Of a stretch of 32,150 nt of DNA, positions 21,057 through 31,833 are shown one piece after another. The notes under the pieces were generated by a model. That model was given only the letters and a program-made list of their open reading frames with translations, was not told where the DNA came from and did no database searches. Source of the stretch: Holtermannia corniformis (taxonomy: Eukaryota > Basidiomycota > Tremellomycetes > Holtermanniales); the NCBI GenBank assembly GCA_001599935.1, contig BCIJ01000026.1:224234-256383 (forward strand). The letters run 5' to 3'. A program made the translations under genes and the position numbers. Every line of letters starts with the position of its first letter. The stretch's first letter is position 1.

Positions 21057-22043
21057 CTAGTCGCCGCGGGCAAGCTCGGCACAGCGCGCGCTCGAGAGCT
21101 CGAACCAGTTCTTGATCGGGCCCGTATAAGGCTCGCCTGGGACCGAGATGGAGACTGCGTTTGTACCTGTTTTGCCAAAGTGCTTGACGAGGACGCAGTG
21201 GAGGACCTTGTGGTGGATCAAGAGCACGGTTTGGGCTGGATGGACCGGGTGGTAGTCGTCGTGGAGATACCAGTATCCCTGTGAGCGAGCGGGTGTGAGC
21301 TCGGCCGATGATGTGAGAAGGAGAAAGCACTGACGATCTCGCTTGGGTTGAACGGGTTCGGTAACACGACATAGAGTGGGTCTGGGTCGGTGAGGTCGAA
21401 GCGCTGTAGCCGCTGCGGCGTCCTGTAACGCTGTAGGGTGTGTGTTAGCCGGGTCATGCAGCGCTCCACTCGGAGGGAAGAGGACATACGCGGCCGTACA
21501 GTTCTGGAGCGTTGCGCCTCGCCTTGAGCCAGTCAATGTACGGGTCCGACAGTGGCACCTTGTGCGCTTCGTGTTCAGTCGGGACCGTTGCGGCTAGCTC
21601 GACTGGGACGTCTGGCGCGCCAGTATCAGACTTGATGCGAGCTTGGAGGTCCGTCTGCTGTGGGCACCGCGTGGGGTTCGGCAGCGGGCTCGGTGCGTTC
21701 TGAACCTAGTTGCATGGGTGGAATGTCAGCGGTGCTTCCGTACGCCGACCACTGCGCTACACATGCAGCATATTATATCAGAGCTAAGAATACCCACCTG
21801 TCCATGGTACCCGCTCGGCATGTCTTTGCCGTACGCCGGGTAGGGCTCGCCGTCTGGCATGTGCCACTGAGGGCTGCTGGTGCGCGAGTGGATCTGCATG
21901 GTGCGTGGCGAGTCAAGCAGGTGCGGTGATCTGCTTCTGGAGTACTGATACTGTGGGCGGGCTGGTGCTGGTGCTGGTGGGGTTGAGTGGTCGTGGTGGT
22001 GTCCCCAGTGGTGGATCGCCGTCTCACATTCGAACGGGTGCAT
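21057..22043 (-). CDS. Conserved-looking hypothetical protein, family not recognised
   Basis: Exons 22043-21798, 21705-21490, 21430-21335 and 21278-21057 join with all junctions in phase 0, giving 259 residues. A second in-frame ATG at 21899 would give 211. The first 50 residues are His/Pro/Ser-rich. The rest looks like a compact soluble domain: DPYIDWLKARRNAPELYGR, then DPDPLYVVLPNPFNPSEI, then YWYLHDDYHPVHPAQTVLLI, then GPIKNWFELSSARCAELARG. It is rich in Tyr, Trp, His and Pro, with no signal peptide and no membrane helix. The consistent splicing and sequence character argue for a real gene. I do not recognise the family and assign no function. It shares a short divergent promoter with the DAHP synthase gene. 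Confidence 0.65.
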
Positions 22044-22193
22044 CTGGGGCCCCGCCGCGAGCCTACCACCAATGCGGGAGTGGCACTAGGCCTGCAGATA
22101 GGCTCGCCACCCGAATAACGCCCCGATCCGAATCTGGTCCCGTCGCCACTTTGTGAGTTTTCCGGTTGGCTGCGAGTCACTCTACACACAACC
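22044..22193. promoter_or_regulatory. Short divergent promoter, unknown gene / DAHP synthase
   Basis: Only 150 bases separate the start codons, or 294 if the unknown gene starts at 21899. I cannot point to a clear Gcn4-type TGACTC site; GAGTCA occurs at 22176-22181 (GCGAGTCAC), a 6-base match to that core on the opposite strand. Confidence 0.4.
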
Positions 22194-25050
22194 ATGCCCA
22201 TCTCGACGCAGACTTTGCCAGCAGACCACTTGGACGACAACAAGGTCACGGGCGTCAGTCTTACTCGTGCCGGTCGCTACGACGCAAGCTGACCCTCCGC
22301 ACAGTACGACCCGCTGATCCCGCCCGCACTGCTCCGCCACGACCTGCCCGTGCCCGCCGCGTCTGAAAAGACGATTGCAGCGAGCAGGCGTACCGCCGCT
22401 CAAGTCATCAATGGCGCAGACGACCGCCTGCTCGTCATTGTCGGCCCGTGCTCGATCCATGACCCGGAACAGGCGATCGAATACGCCCGCAAGCTTCGCG
22501 CCGGCGTACAGAGCGGTCGCTGGGACGGCTTGGTCGTCGTCATGCGCGTCTACTTGTCAGTGCCGTCTCACAGTTTACATCCCCCCGCTCAGCCTGACGC
22601 CGCACAGCGAAAAACCACGGACAACGGTCGGCTGGAAGGGTCTCATAAAGTCAGTTGGATCCACTTCGGACACTTTTCCCTCGTGCTTTCCCTTTTCGTC
22701 CTCGCCCACCGCCAACTCCCAATTCAGAAAACAACAAGCTAACCCACCGCAGCGACCCCGACATTGACAACTCGTACCAAATCAACAAAGGCCTCCGCAT
22801 CGCACGCCAGCTCCTATGCGACGTCACTCAGCTCGGCATGCCCGTCGGCTGCGAGCTCCTGGACACCATCAGGTTCGTGTCTCTTGCTGGTCAACGGTCC
22901 GCTCGTGTGCACCGGTCTGGCGCAAAGTCGAGCATCAAGCGGCTGCTGCATGATATTGTCAGCTGGTTCAGAGTTCGCACGATACACGGATAGCGGGGTT
23001 TGGCTATGCGACCCGAAACTGGTGTCGCGAGGTGATGCTCCCTACTCAAACCGGGCGATAGGCATCCGCAACCAGTCGGTGTGACCAAAGTAGTCCAAGT
23101 GCCTCACTCTACGGGATTCTCGAACTTTGTACTCTCTGGCCGAGCGGGCTCCGCTCGGCCTGTGCAGGCAAGATGGAGATGGCCGCACTCGGCGTCAAGC
23201 ACGTTTCGGCGCCCACCAGTGAGCTCGCGCGTAGAGCTCCAAAGCTGCGGGCACAACTTGCCGTCTACAAAGTCGCTGGTCGCCTGCGCACCTGGCTGTC
23301 GCGGCGGAGCTTGCAACAAATCATCTCAAACCACGTCACGCATCTTCATTACGGGACACTGACGACGTGGCGGGCAGTCTCCGGTCCTGTGCCAGCTGTA
23401 GATGCTAGCGTCGGATCTGCATCTGCGATACTGCAAAGCTTTGAACCTTGCTGTCCCATCGAACAGTTCTTGCCCCTATCGGCGCAGGAGAGAACCGTAC
23501 CTAGAGCTCTCGTAACCAGGGTAGCCGCCAAGTCGGTCATCCCCGGCACGTAACGAGGCGCAAGCGGATTCCTGCTCAGCTGCAGTCAGTCGCGCGAGCC
23601 GGTAGCGGCTGACATCGAATCGGGGTGATTATTCAGACCTTGGCGATCCTCAGCGCTGTGGCTGTCTCATGCATCCCGCCCTGCGGGGGAGCCAGAATTG
23701 CAAGTATATCTCCCATGTCGGACCGTCGCGCAGGAGTAAGCGCGATCGCCGAGCTGTAGAAAACCTAGTCAGCGACTTTGACTTGACACAGTCGCGATCG
23801 TGATCCCTGCCCCCTCGCGCTTGGCCGAGCGAGTTGCTAGCCTGGAGGCACTTTGCGACATCCAGAATCATCTATACGCTTTCGCTGGCGCACGAGACGT
23901 TCAGTCTACGCTCGTGACCTTGTAGATGTCATACGGACTATGCCAGATTCACAGGCGGGCCTGCGTTTTACACATATCTGCAATTCGCTTGAACGACAAC
24001 CGTCTTGGAATCGGTCAGCTACATGAGCTCTTGTTTGCTCTTTGATGTTGTCGGGTCCCAGATGTCTTGATGATCGCAACGCTCGGCTGGATCGATAGAG
24101 CTTTCGACGGCGGTGAGATGTCATAGCGGACGCTTGTATCCGCTGGCCGAATCGCAGCTTCCGTCGCTTTTTCGTCCTATCCGCGACTTGTGCACTAGCT
24201 AGATGGCTTGCTACAGGAACCTTGGCTAAACTTCTACTGCCGGATGAACGCAAGACGAAGCACATGATCACAAGTTGCTTCACCGTTGCTTTGCTGCCGA
24301 GCGAAAGGGTGGCACTGCAGAGTCAGACTGCACATCTGTTCACCCTCTTCAAACACCCATGCTGACGCCTTGCAGCCCTCAGTTCATTGCCGACCTCATC
24401 ACCTGGGGTGCCATCGGTGCTCGCACCACCGAGTCGCAGCTTCACCGTGAGCTCGCATCCGGTGCTTCCTTCCCTATCGGCTTCAAGAACGGCACCGACG
24501 GCAGCGTCAGCGTCGCGATCGATGCCATGCAGTCCGCCTCGCACCCTCACAACTTTATGGGCATCAACTCGCAAGGCATGGCTTCGATCGTTCGTACATC
24601 CGGCAACAAGGACTGCCATGTCATCCTCCGCGGCGGCAGCGGTGGACCCAACTTCAAAGAGGAGTTTGTTCAAAAAGCTCTGTCGGACATGAGGAAGAAG
24701 AACCCTGATGTGCCCGCGAGCGTCATGGTCGACTGCAGCCACGGCAACTCCAGCAAGAATCACTTGAACCAGCCAAAGGTTGCCGCCGACGTTGCTGAGC
24801 AGGTCACCAAGGGCGAACGGGGCATCACCGGTATCATGATCGAGTCCAACCTCAAGGCTGGCAAGCAGAGCAGTGACAATGGCCGCGCTGCGCTCGAGTA
24901 CGGTGTTTCCATCACCGATGGTGAGTGCGTGTGGTCGGGAACACGGAGCTGACCTGGGCAGCGTGCATCGACTGGGAAATGACCGTCGACGTGCTCGACA
25001 ATCTATCAAAGGCTGCACTCGCTCGCCGCGCCATCAATGCTAGCGCTTGA
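22194..25050 (+). CDS. ARO4: 3-deoxy-7-phosphoheptulonate (DAHP) synthase
   Basis: Exons 22194-22244, 22305-22555, 22608-22649, 22753-22872, 24376-24920 and 24962-25050 join in frame to 365 residues, normal for class I fungal DAHP synthases. Motifs in order: LLVIVGPCSIHDP, EKPRTTVGWKG, LGMPVGCELLDTISPQ, GARTTESQLHRELASG, PIGFKNGTDG, GGSGGPNF and MVDCSHGNSSKNH. The enzyme joins phosphoenolpyruvate and erythrose-4-phosphate in the first step of the shikimate pathway and is feedback-inhibited by aromatic amino acids. The sequence does not tell me whether this is the Phe-type (ARO3) or Tyr-type (ARO4) isozyme, so the symbol is provisional. The fourth intron is 1,503 nt and interrupts the code within the serine codon of DTIS. 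The stop lies 131 bp from that of the convergent GH32 gene. Confidence 0.93.
22873..24375 (+). other. Unusually long intron (1,503 nt) in the DAHP synthase gene
   Basis: It is bounded by gttcgt at 22873 and ...ccttgcag at 24375; the exons on both sides join perfectly in frame. The other four introns of the gene are 41-103 nt. The interior shows no recognisable protein, tRNA, LTR or terminal inverted repeat. One perfect hairpin lies at 23138-23160. It may be an old insertion or a host for noncoding RNA. I found no obvious shared sequence with the long TIM23 intron by eye. Confidence 0.75.
23138..23160. repeat. Perfect 10-bp hairpin inside the long DAHP synthase intron
   Basis: GGCCGAGCGG (23138-23147) and CCGCTCGGCC (23151-23160) are exact inverted copies around a 3-base loop (GCT). 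The GC-rich stem would be stable as RNA or single-stranded DNA. It has no T-tract, and terminators of that type are not expected in this host. Confidence 0.75.
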
Positions 25051-25181
25051 ACGTCTTGCGTGTCCCACCACCCTGCTTGCTCCCGCTCCACGCCGCCATC
25101 TGTCTGGTGCCCGGCGCACCCCAAAAGTCAACACTGCACATCTTGTCGTTTTGGTCCCAACTGTATGCATCTTTGACGACT

Positions 25182-27067
25182 CTACAATCCCAGCTCCCAG
25201 CACTTGACCGTATTGAAGCGTACCCCGTCACCATCGGCGCCGACCAAACTCACGCCGTCGGCGTCGTCACCGGGGTAAACCCGCGTCGAGAGCGCAAAAC
25301 GGTCATTGGCATAGACTTCGATCAGTGAGTCGTCAATGAAGACTCGAAGCTTGAGAGACTCGAGTCCGCCGTCGCGCGTTTCGAGCAGGGTATGCGCGCC
25401 AGACGCCATGACAGTGTTGATGCGCTCGTTGGTCGTTGATTTCGACTTGTCGATCGTGAGTCGTTCGCGTGCGGGCAGGAACGTGATGGCTGTTTGTGTG
25501 GTGTACCCGGCGTCATGCAGGACGACGAGACCGACGCCTGGCGATGTTGGGCCGATCGTGACGTCGAGTTCAAGCTCGAGTGCGCGACCGCGCGTTTGCA
25601 AGGGGAAAACGCCCTTTGCAGAGGCGGCTGTGATGTCGCCTACATCCAGCTCACGCTTACGAAGTGACTGTGCCTCAATGGCTGGTCGATACGCTAGCGT
25701 CTCGACGGTGTAGGTCGAGTCTGTCGTCGCGCTGATCGCAAAGGGCGGGATGGACCTCAGAGGTGTATGCAGCGCTTTGACGACGTTTTCCGTGCGCTGC
25801 ACGAAGAGCTCGCGGGGAAGCGAGAACACGCCGGTCCAGCCTTGCTTGGCTCGGTCTTCTGGCGTCAAGTCGTCGTCGCTGTTCCAGCCTGTTGTGTCAG
25901 CCGAGCCGTACCTCTGCCAGATCAGCACTCACCCCAGAAAAGTCGACGAGCGCTCTTGGTTTCGTAGAACGACTGGGCGGCATAGTAGCAACCCCAGTCC
26001 AGCACGCCTTCGCTTTCAACCACAAACTCTGGCGTGCCCTTCGCGTCGACCTTGATCCGGCCACTGAACCACAGCTGCCACTTTGGCGGCTTGGATGGAG
26101 CCAGTGCGCCCTTCTGGACTCCATCAAAGGGCTCGTACCATTTGCCTTCTGACGAGAAGATCAGGTAGGATCTCCCGTCGAGCTCGAAGAAACCACCACA
26201 TTCCCAGTTCAGGCCGAGATCGCCTGTCCACTGCGTCGGTGGCGGATCGGACTGAATGGAAGGCGTGATCAGAGGACCAAGGTATTGCCAGGGCTCACGA
26301 GGGTTGGCGAGGTTGAGCGTGTAGAGAAAGAAGGTCGGGCCTTGGTCAAGGATACCACCAGACAAGAGGGCATATGTGCTGTGATTGGTGCCACGGGCGA
26401 TATCCATTGCTCCCCATGATGACACGATGGGATCGCGCCAACCGGTGATCTGCTGATGTCAGCCAGAGATTGTGTGAGTTGCTCCCAGCTTCACCTTCTG
26501 TCCTGCGGGAGGTTGAGCGGGAACCGGGTTGTTCGCGTCCTTGATCCATGTCTTGCCGCCATCAGTCGATCGTGCGATGGCGAGACCCTCCTGACCCCAA
26601 GTGTAGTTCGGCACATTGGCTGCCTTGGCATTGACGCAAGTGTAAATCACCGCCTTCTCCGCCTGTCCAGGCAGTTCACACCCCTGTGCGCATTCAGCTC
26701 TTGCGACGTTGATCCACGAACAGCTCACCGTAAAGACTCCGTACGACTCGTAGTCCTTCTCGGGCCAAAGTGATGGCTCAGAGTCGTGCTCCCAGTGCAA
26801 CAAGTCGGCGCTAGTCGCATGACCCCAGCCAATCGCTTTGTTCCATTCGGTGCCATCCTTGACCCCTGAAGGTGTCAGCTCACATCGTTGGATAGGATCT
26901 CGACCTGACATTGGTAGAAGACATGATATAATCCTGTCTCGGGGTCATAGCTCGGCTGCCGCGGTGTCAGTACAGCGCGCAAGTGAGCATTGCAGACTCA
27001 CGGCGCATGGGTCATTGATCCATCCACGCGGCGAGGCAAGGTGGTACATAGGCTTGATACTCGCCAT
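25182..27067 (-). CDS. GH32 beta-fructofuranosidase (invertase / fructan hydrolase)
   Basis: This is a multi-exon gene on the minus strand. The catalytic beta-propeller motifs are in order: GWINDPCAPSYDPETG (nucleophile Asp in NDP), then GWGHATSADLLHW, then GWRDPIV (RDP motif), then WECGGF (acid/base Glu). The C-terminal beta-sandwich contains RVFIDDSLIEVYAND and ends VKCWELGL, the usual family ending. It hydrolyses sucrose or fructans at beta-fructoside bonds. The first in-frame ATG is at 27067 (MASIKPMYHL), just before the catalytic domain. The frame stays open upstream to about 27190, so an upstream exon with a signal peptide may be missing from this model. Secretion is therefore unproven. 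The gene is convergent with DAHP synthase and lies next to the transposon-rich right end. Confidence 0.88.
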
Positions 27068-27265
27068 GTCTGATAGTTTACCTTGGAAGCAGAAGTCGTT
27101 TGCAGCTCCCGACGTACCATTGTCCGGGGCCCAGGTCTTCGGAGGAACCACGGCGTCGGCCGATCTTCGGTGCCGGCATCATCTGATCGTGCCTGCAGAT
27201 GCCGGCGGGAGAAGCCAGGCAGCGCATTGCGTGGCTCTGCACTTGTCGATCTGCGAGTACGATGT

Positions 27266-27274
27266 GATATAAAC
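27266..27274 (-). promoter_or_regulatory. Possible TATA element for the GH32 gene
   Basis: The minus strand reads GTTTATATC here, about 200 bases before the modelled ATG. This is a reasonable position if an untranslated or signal-peptide exon lies between. It is a weak, motif-only call. Confidence 0.25.
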
Positions 27275-28130
27275 AATTGAGAGTCTTGCCAAGGGATCGC
27301 GACTTTACATGGTTCCGTTAACAGGCATCAATGAGAAGGTAGACCTTCCAGGAGATAGGACGGCTCTGTTTACTGTATCACCGGGACGCCAGTAGTTGCA
27401 AACCATCGCCTAACCTATGAACGCATACTCTGACAGATTTTCTTCCGCGAGACCACCACGAATACCATCAGACCTCGCGGCGACGGGAAATGGTCCTCAG
27501 TGGGTGCTCTTTCAATGATCGCACTCGCGAATGCATGTTGCTTGGTAATATTCGCATCCCTCTGTGGCCTTCAAGTGAGAGACCTGCCTTGCGGGTACAT
27601 GCGTTCAACTATCAGAGCTTAGACGGTTTGATTACTGAGTACCATAACGTCAGCTTCGATCCGGGATCATCCGAGGCGGCGCTGTCCCTCGGACCGATAC
27701 GTCGTGCACCACAGGTACAACATGACCTTTCTCAATGATTCTAGCTCAGCCACGAGGAATCGAGAGCGGTCGATCTCTTCTAGGGACAGCCTTTATTCTG
27801 TGCATAGTATTTTGCATACGCACGGCGTTCCTCTACAGATCCCATGTCCCTGTATCCGGGGCCGACACACCCGGCGTCCAGTGTTCGGACCAGGTCCTTC
27901 GCTAGAGGCACTGTTGCGCAAGGGTTCAGAGTGGAAGCAATGCTGAGAAGACCTTTCAGTGCCTTCCACTGTAGTTTGGGTCGACAAGGGTTTCCTAGAG
28001 GAAGCATCTTCTACTATTATATTAGACGTCTGCAGTTTATAACTCATGTGACACATCATTATTGACTACCTATGTTGCGGTGGTCAGCGTATTCAGCATC
28101 AGCCGGCGTCAAACAGTGTCAACAGCCAGA
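27275..28130. other. Intergenic DNA between GH32 and the Helitron
   Basis: Nothing recognisable is coded here. By eye the base composition is more AT-rich than to the left, and this continues into the Helitron. The left end of the Helitron should lie here. An A|TC junction at 28006-28008 followed by an AT-rich tract is a weak candidate for its 5' terminus, not a firm call. Confidence 0.45.
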
Positions 28131-30436
28131 ATGCCTTATGATGGACATGAACGCGAAGCCAGGGTTGCAGGCCAAGCCCGTCGGCGAGCAGCAGAGGCAC
28201 AACGCCGGCAAGCTGCAGTTCAGCTGGTGTGTCCTGTAGCGGATCCGTCAATGCCTTGGGCACGCCAGCCATTGAAGGATTCATTTCCGTTTCGATTCGA
28301 CATTGGTTCAATGTCAATTCAATGTCCTGCATGCCACGCTCTGCACTTTGCTGCGGAGAAGGCTTCCCGCCCACCCAATGGCAGTCCTACAGCGTTTCGA
28401 CGCTGCTGCCAGTACGGCGAGGTAGATCTTGCTCCTTTCCCAGATCCACCTGTCTATCTGCAGAGGTTGCTCTCCGAGCAGACACCTCGTAAGTTTCCTC
28501 CGGCTTTCAATGATGTACGCTTACCCAGTTCATCAGAGGGGCGGAGCTTTAGAGATGACATACGTCTGTACAACAACACCCTGTCTTTTACCTCGCTTGG
28601 GGTGACAGTTGACCCTTGGTCTTTTGCCCCTGGAGGACCACGAACATTCAAAATACAAGGCGAACTCTGTCACAAAATTGGAACTTTGCTTCCCCCGCCC
28701 AATGGCTATCCAGCCTTCCTGCAGATCTACATGTCGGACAATACCAAGGCGGCACAGAACCAGCGTCGCCTAACCTTGGCAGCGGACCACGGAGTACACC
28801 TGAACGTTGAAGTGCTAGATGGACTTACTAGCATGCTTCACGCTTGCAATCCTCATGTCCATCTCTTCGCAACCGCTCGCGAGCGTCTGCAATCACTGGA
28901 AGCGGCTCCTGTCAATGTGCAGCTGTACACAATGACGCCTGCACGAGGACAACGTGACCGCAACACCTATAATACCCCTCAAGCGCACGAGGTTGGCGCG
29001 ATCATTCCAGAAGGTGCCCGCCCTTTGTCGTCAGCAGCACGGGATCTCATCCTCATGACAAGAGGCCGGCAGCTACAGCGGGTTTCTGAGCTACATGCCT
29101 CATATGCGTCACTACGATACGTGTTGCTCTTTCCATTAGGAACATTTGGTTGGCACGAGAACATGACATTGGGGGTCTTACACGGGGTCAATGCAGTCAG
29201 AGAACGCGCAACTTGTAAGTTACCATGGTTTGCTCACATGCTGACCCTTTAACAGCTTCACGCACGTCAAGGCGAACACTATCAATGCTTGAATACCACT
29301 CCTATCATCTTCACACTCGACCTCACACATTTCAGACCCTTCACCGCAGCACATATCTCTTCCAGGAGTATGTGGTTGACGCCTTTGCAACTATCGACCA
29401 AAACCGACTATCATGGGTTCGCCATAACCAAGATAAAATCAGGCATGACAGCTTCCAAGGCTTGTCGGATGCAGTTGCGACAGGTTCAGACCTGCGTGGC
29501 ATAGGTGTTCGTACTATTCTACCCGCAAGTCACACTGGTGGTCCGCGGTACATGGCGAGCTCTTATCAAGATTGTATGGCAATTGTTCGACATGCTGGGC
29601 GACCCACCTTATTCATCACCATGACGACAAACCCCAAGTGGCCTGGCATTGTGAATAACCTCCTGCCAGGTCAGACACCCGGCGACAGACCTGATTTGGT
29701 TGCACGGGTATTTCGTCTGTATCTGGACGGCATCTTATCAGATATTCGTCAGCAATCCGTCTTTGGCAAGATCACTGCATTCACCTACGTGGTGGAATAC
29801 CAGAAGCGCGGTCTACCTCATGCGCACATGCTGTTCGTCCTTGCGCCCAACAACCGGCCTGTCTCGAGTGCAGACGTAGACAATCTCATCTGCGCTGAGC
29901 TTCCCGATCCTATACGGCAACCTGACCTCTATCGTACAATCACATCAACAATGATACATGGTCCTTGCGGACAAGGCTTTGCCAGTCAAAGGTGCATGCG
30001 TGACGGACGTTGTCGTTTTCGATACCCTCGCGAATTCACAGCTACCACCACCCTGGACGATGACGGCTATCCAACATACAGGCGCCGCAATGATGGTTGC
30101 TCCTTCGAAACTGCACAGCATATTGCTGATAACCACTGGGTTGTACCTTACAATCCTTATCTCAGCGCAAAATTTGACGCTCACATCAACGTTGAGATTG
30201 CGTCAAACATCACAGCTGTGAAATACCTGTACAAATATGTGTACAAGGGCAACGACCGCTCTTTATTTGCAATGGCCAAAGACGGTCGAGCGCCAGACGA
30301 GGTACAGCATTATCTTGATGGGCGATACATCTCCCCAGCCGAGGCCTGCTACCATATCTTCCGCTTCCCCTTGACGGAGCATTTCCCAGCAGTGCAACAT
30401 TGTTACGGGCCAGGCGGAGGGACAAGAAGGGGTTAG
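28131..30436 (+). pseudogene. Helitron Rep (HUH nuclease) portion of RepHel
   Basis: Exon 28131-29214, a 41-nt intron (29215-29255), then an exon from 29256 that reads into the LTR and stops at 30436. Early cysteines (CPACHALHFAAEKASR, FRRCCQYGEV) form the usual Helitron zinc-finger-like block. ASYASLRYVLLFPLGTFGWH and YLFQEYVVDAFATIDQNRL are family landmarks. The Rep nuclease shows GLPHAHMLFVL, whose H-x-H lies at 29819-29827, and KYLYKYVYKG near 30221-30250, which carries the catalytic tyrosines. A second Cys cluster (HGPCGQGF...CMRDGRCRFRYPREF) is also typical. Function: single-strand nicking and rolling-circle strand transfer. The last genuine codons end at about 30400; the remaining 12 codons are LTR sequence. 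All catalytic residues look intact. Confidence 0.92.
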
Positions 30437-30736
30437 CGGAGGGGTTGGGGAATACGGGGATTGGCCGCGGCAGTGGCGCGGCGGGGGATGTCTCGAACAA
30501 TTGTACAAGCTCGAGTCTTCGAGAGCTTTAATCATAGGNTCTAAGCAAAGGCTACCCTAAACTCCCGAGGCCGCTTCCTGGCCCTCGTCTTGCCCATTAC
30601 TCGTTACTCTACTTGCCCATCACTTTTCCCAGCGATCGCCAGCGATCGCCAGTCGTCGACTACACCAACGCGACTGATTTACTTCACCNACGGGACCTCG
30701 TCGCCACCCTAAATCTTCCTGGGGCTAGCCCTAACA
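30401..30736 (+). mobile_element. Solo LTR (336 bp) inserted in the Helitron
   Basis: The element begins TGTTACGGG and ends CCCTAACA. The tips are inverted (TGTTA / TAACA) and have the canonical TG...CA LTR termini. The 5-bp AACAT lies immediately on both sides (30396-30400 and 30737-30741), the target duplication made by retrotransposon integrases. Removing the element and one AACAT copy brings the two Helitron protein segments together without a gap. There is no internal coding region, so this is a solo LTR left by LTR-LTR recombination, not a full element. It contains a tandem AGCGATCGCC (30631-30650) and two ambiguous bases (30539, 30689). Superfamily (gypsy or copia) cannot be told. Confidence 0.88.
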
Positions 30737-31833
30737 AACATCTGCAAATACATCTCCCTGGTCAACAGACAGTCTGCTTCAACGAAGAAGATGATGCTCG
30801 CCAAGTGGTTCAAGACGCGGCCCGTAAGGAGACAACCCTCACAGGGTTCTTTGCGTTCTGCCGAATGCATAGAGAAGCAACTCGCAACCTGTTGTACCCT
30901 GATGCTCCTCAACTATTGGTGTGGGACTCAAGTCGTCTTGCATGGAAGGCCCGAAGAAGTGCAAGCGCAACAATAGGTCGTGTCTACTGGTGTCCTCCAT
31001 CTGGCGGCGAGGTGCGTCAGTTGTAACTGTGCATAACAATCACTGAGGTACCCAAGCGCTTCTATCTACGACTGTTACTGTACAATGTTCCAGGTCCGAC
31101 CTCATTTGAAGCACTGCGCACAGTATTCAACGTTCTTCATCCAACGTTCAAAGCGGCGTGCGGTGCACACGGTCTGCTGCAGTCTGACCATGAATTCAAC
31201 CAGTGCTTGCAAGAAGCCGCTGGGTTTCAGACAGCGTATGCCTTGCGATCACTGTTCGTCGCCATCTTGGTCTACAATCACCCGGTATCAGCAAGGCAAC
31301 TTTTCGAGCAACATTGCGTCAATCTTGCAGATGACTGCGCCAGGCGACTCCAGCAGCAGTATGGAAGGCCAAATCCTTCTTACGAGGAATGTCGAAGCTT
31401 GGCTCTCACAGACATTGCCACACAACTCGACCGCGTCAACCAAACATTAGCAGACGTTGGACTGCCGGAGCCTGATCATATTTTTCAAGCTGCCATCCAC
31501 AACATCATTGACGACGAGACGGGTTACAATCGTAATCAACTGGCAGCTGAACATGATGCTGCCTACGCTAGAGCAAACCACGATCAGCGACAAGCAATCG
31601 ATGCAGTGTGTGCTGCGGTGCGCGCACGTCAAGGCGGATTATTTTATCTTGATGGTCCCGGAGGCACAGGCAAAACGTTTGTAGAGAAGACCATCTTGGC
31701 TCGCGTGCGGAGTGAAGGTTGCATTGCTTTGGCTGTGGCGTCATCTGGTGTGGCCGCATTGTTGCTTCCAGGCGGGCGAACAGCGCATTCAAGATTCAAG
31801 CACCCCAATAACAACCCTAGCCTACCTAAATAG
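30737..31833 (+). pseudogene. Helitron Pif1-like helicase portion of RepHel, truncated
   Basis: The frame resumes right after the LTR with HLQIHLPGQQTVCFNEEDD, continues through TTLTGFFAFC and LLYPDAPQLLVWD, and has a 36-nt intron (31012-31047, gtgcgt...tgag). Then come [20 protein letters not shown] and the Pif1/RecD-like ATPase start: Walker [10 protein letters not shown] and [21 protein letters not shown]. The match ends there, near 31800. The following codons are unrelated and meet a stop at 31833. Motifs II-VI of the helicase are missing from the window, so the ATPase is certainly not functional from this copy. Whether the rest lies beyond the right edge is unknown. Confidence 0.9.

Larger units (their letters stand above)
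28131..31800 (+). mobile_element. Helitron (Rep/helicase rolling-circle transposon), interrupted
   Basis: The region codes, in order, for a Helitron-type Cys-rich N-terminal domain, an HUH Rep nuclease and a Pif1-like helicase, all on the plus strand. That is the full RepHel plan of an autonomous Helitron. It is now inactive, because a solo LTR splits it (30401-30736) and the helicase is cut short near 31800. The true ends are not fixed: the 5' TC end may lie just upstream of 28131, and no CTRR 3' end with hairpin is identified. The intact reading frames on either side of the LTR suggest the insertion is fairly young. Confidence 0.9.

Noticed and set aside
25040..25234. 64-codon minus-strand frame after the GH32 stop
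   Set aside because: It overlaps the GH32 end in another frame and lies in the convergent 3' region; GH32 already ends with the family-typical CWEL motif.
28006..28020. Helitron 5' terminus (A|TC)
   Set aside because: Only a two-base rule and an AT-rich tract support it; without a second copy of the element the end cannot be fixed.
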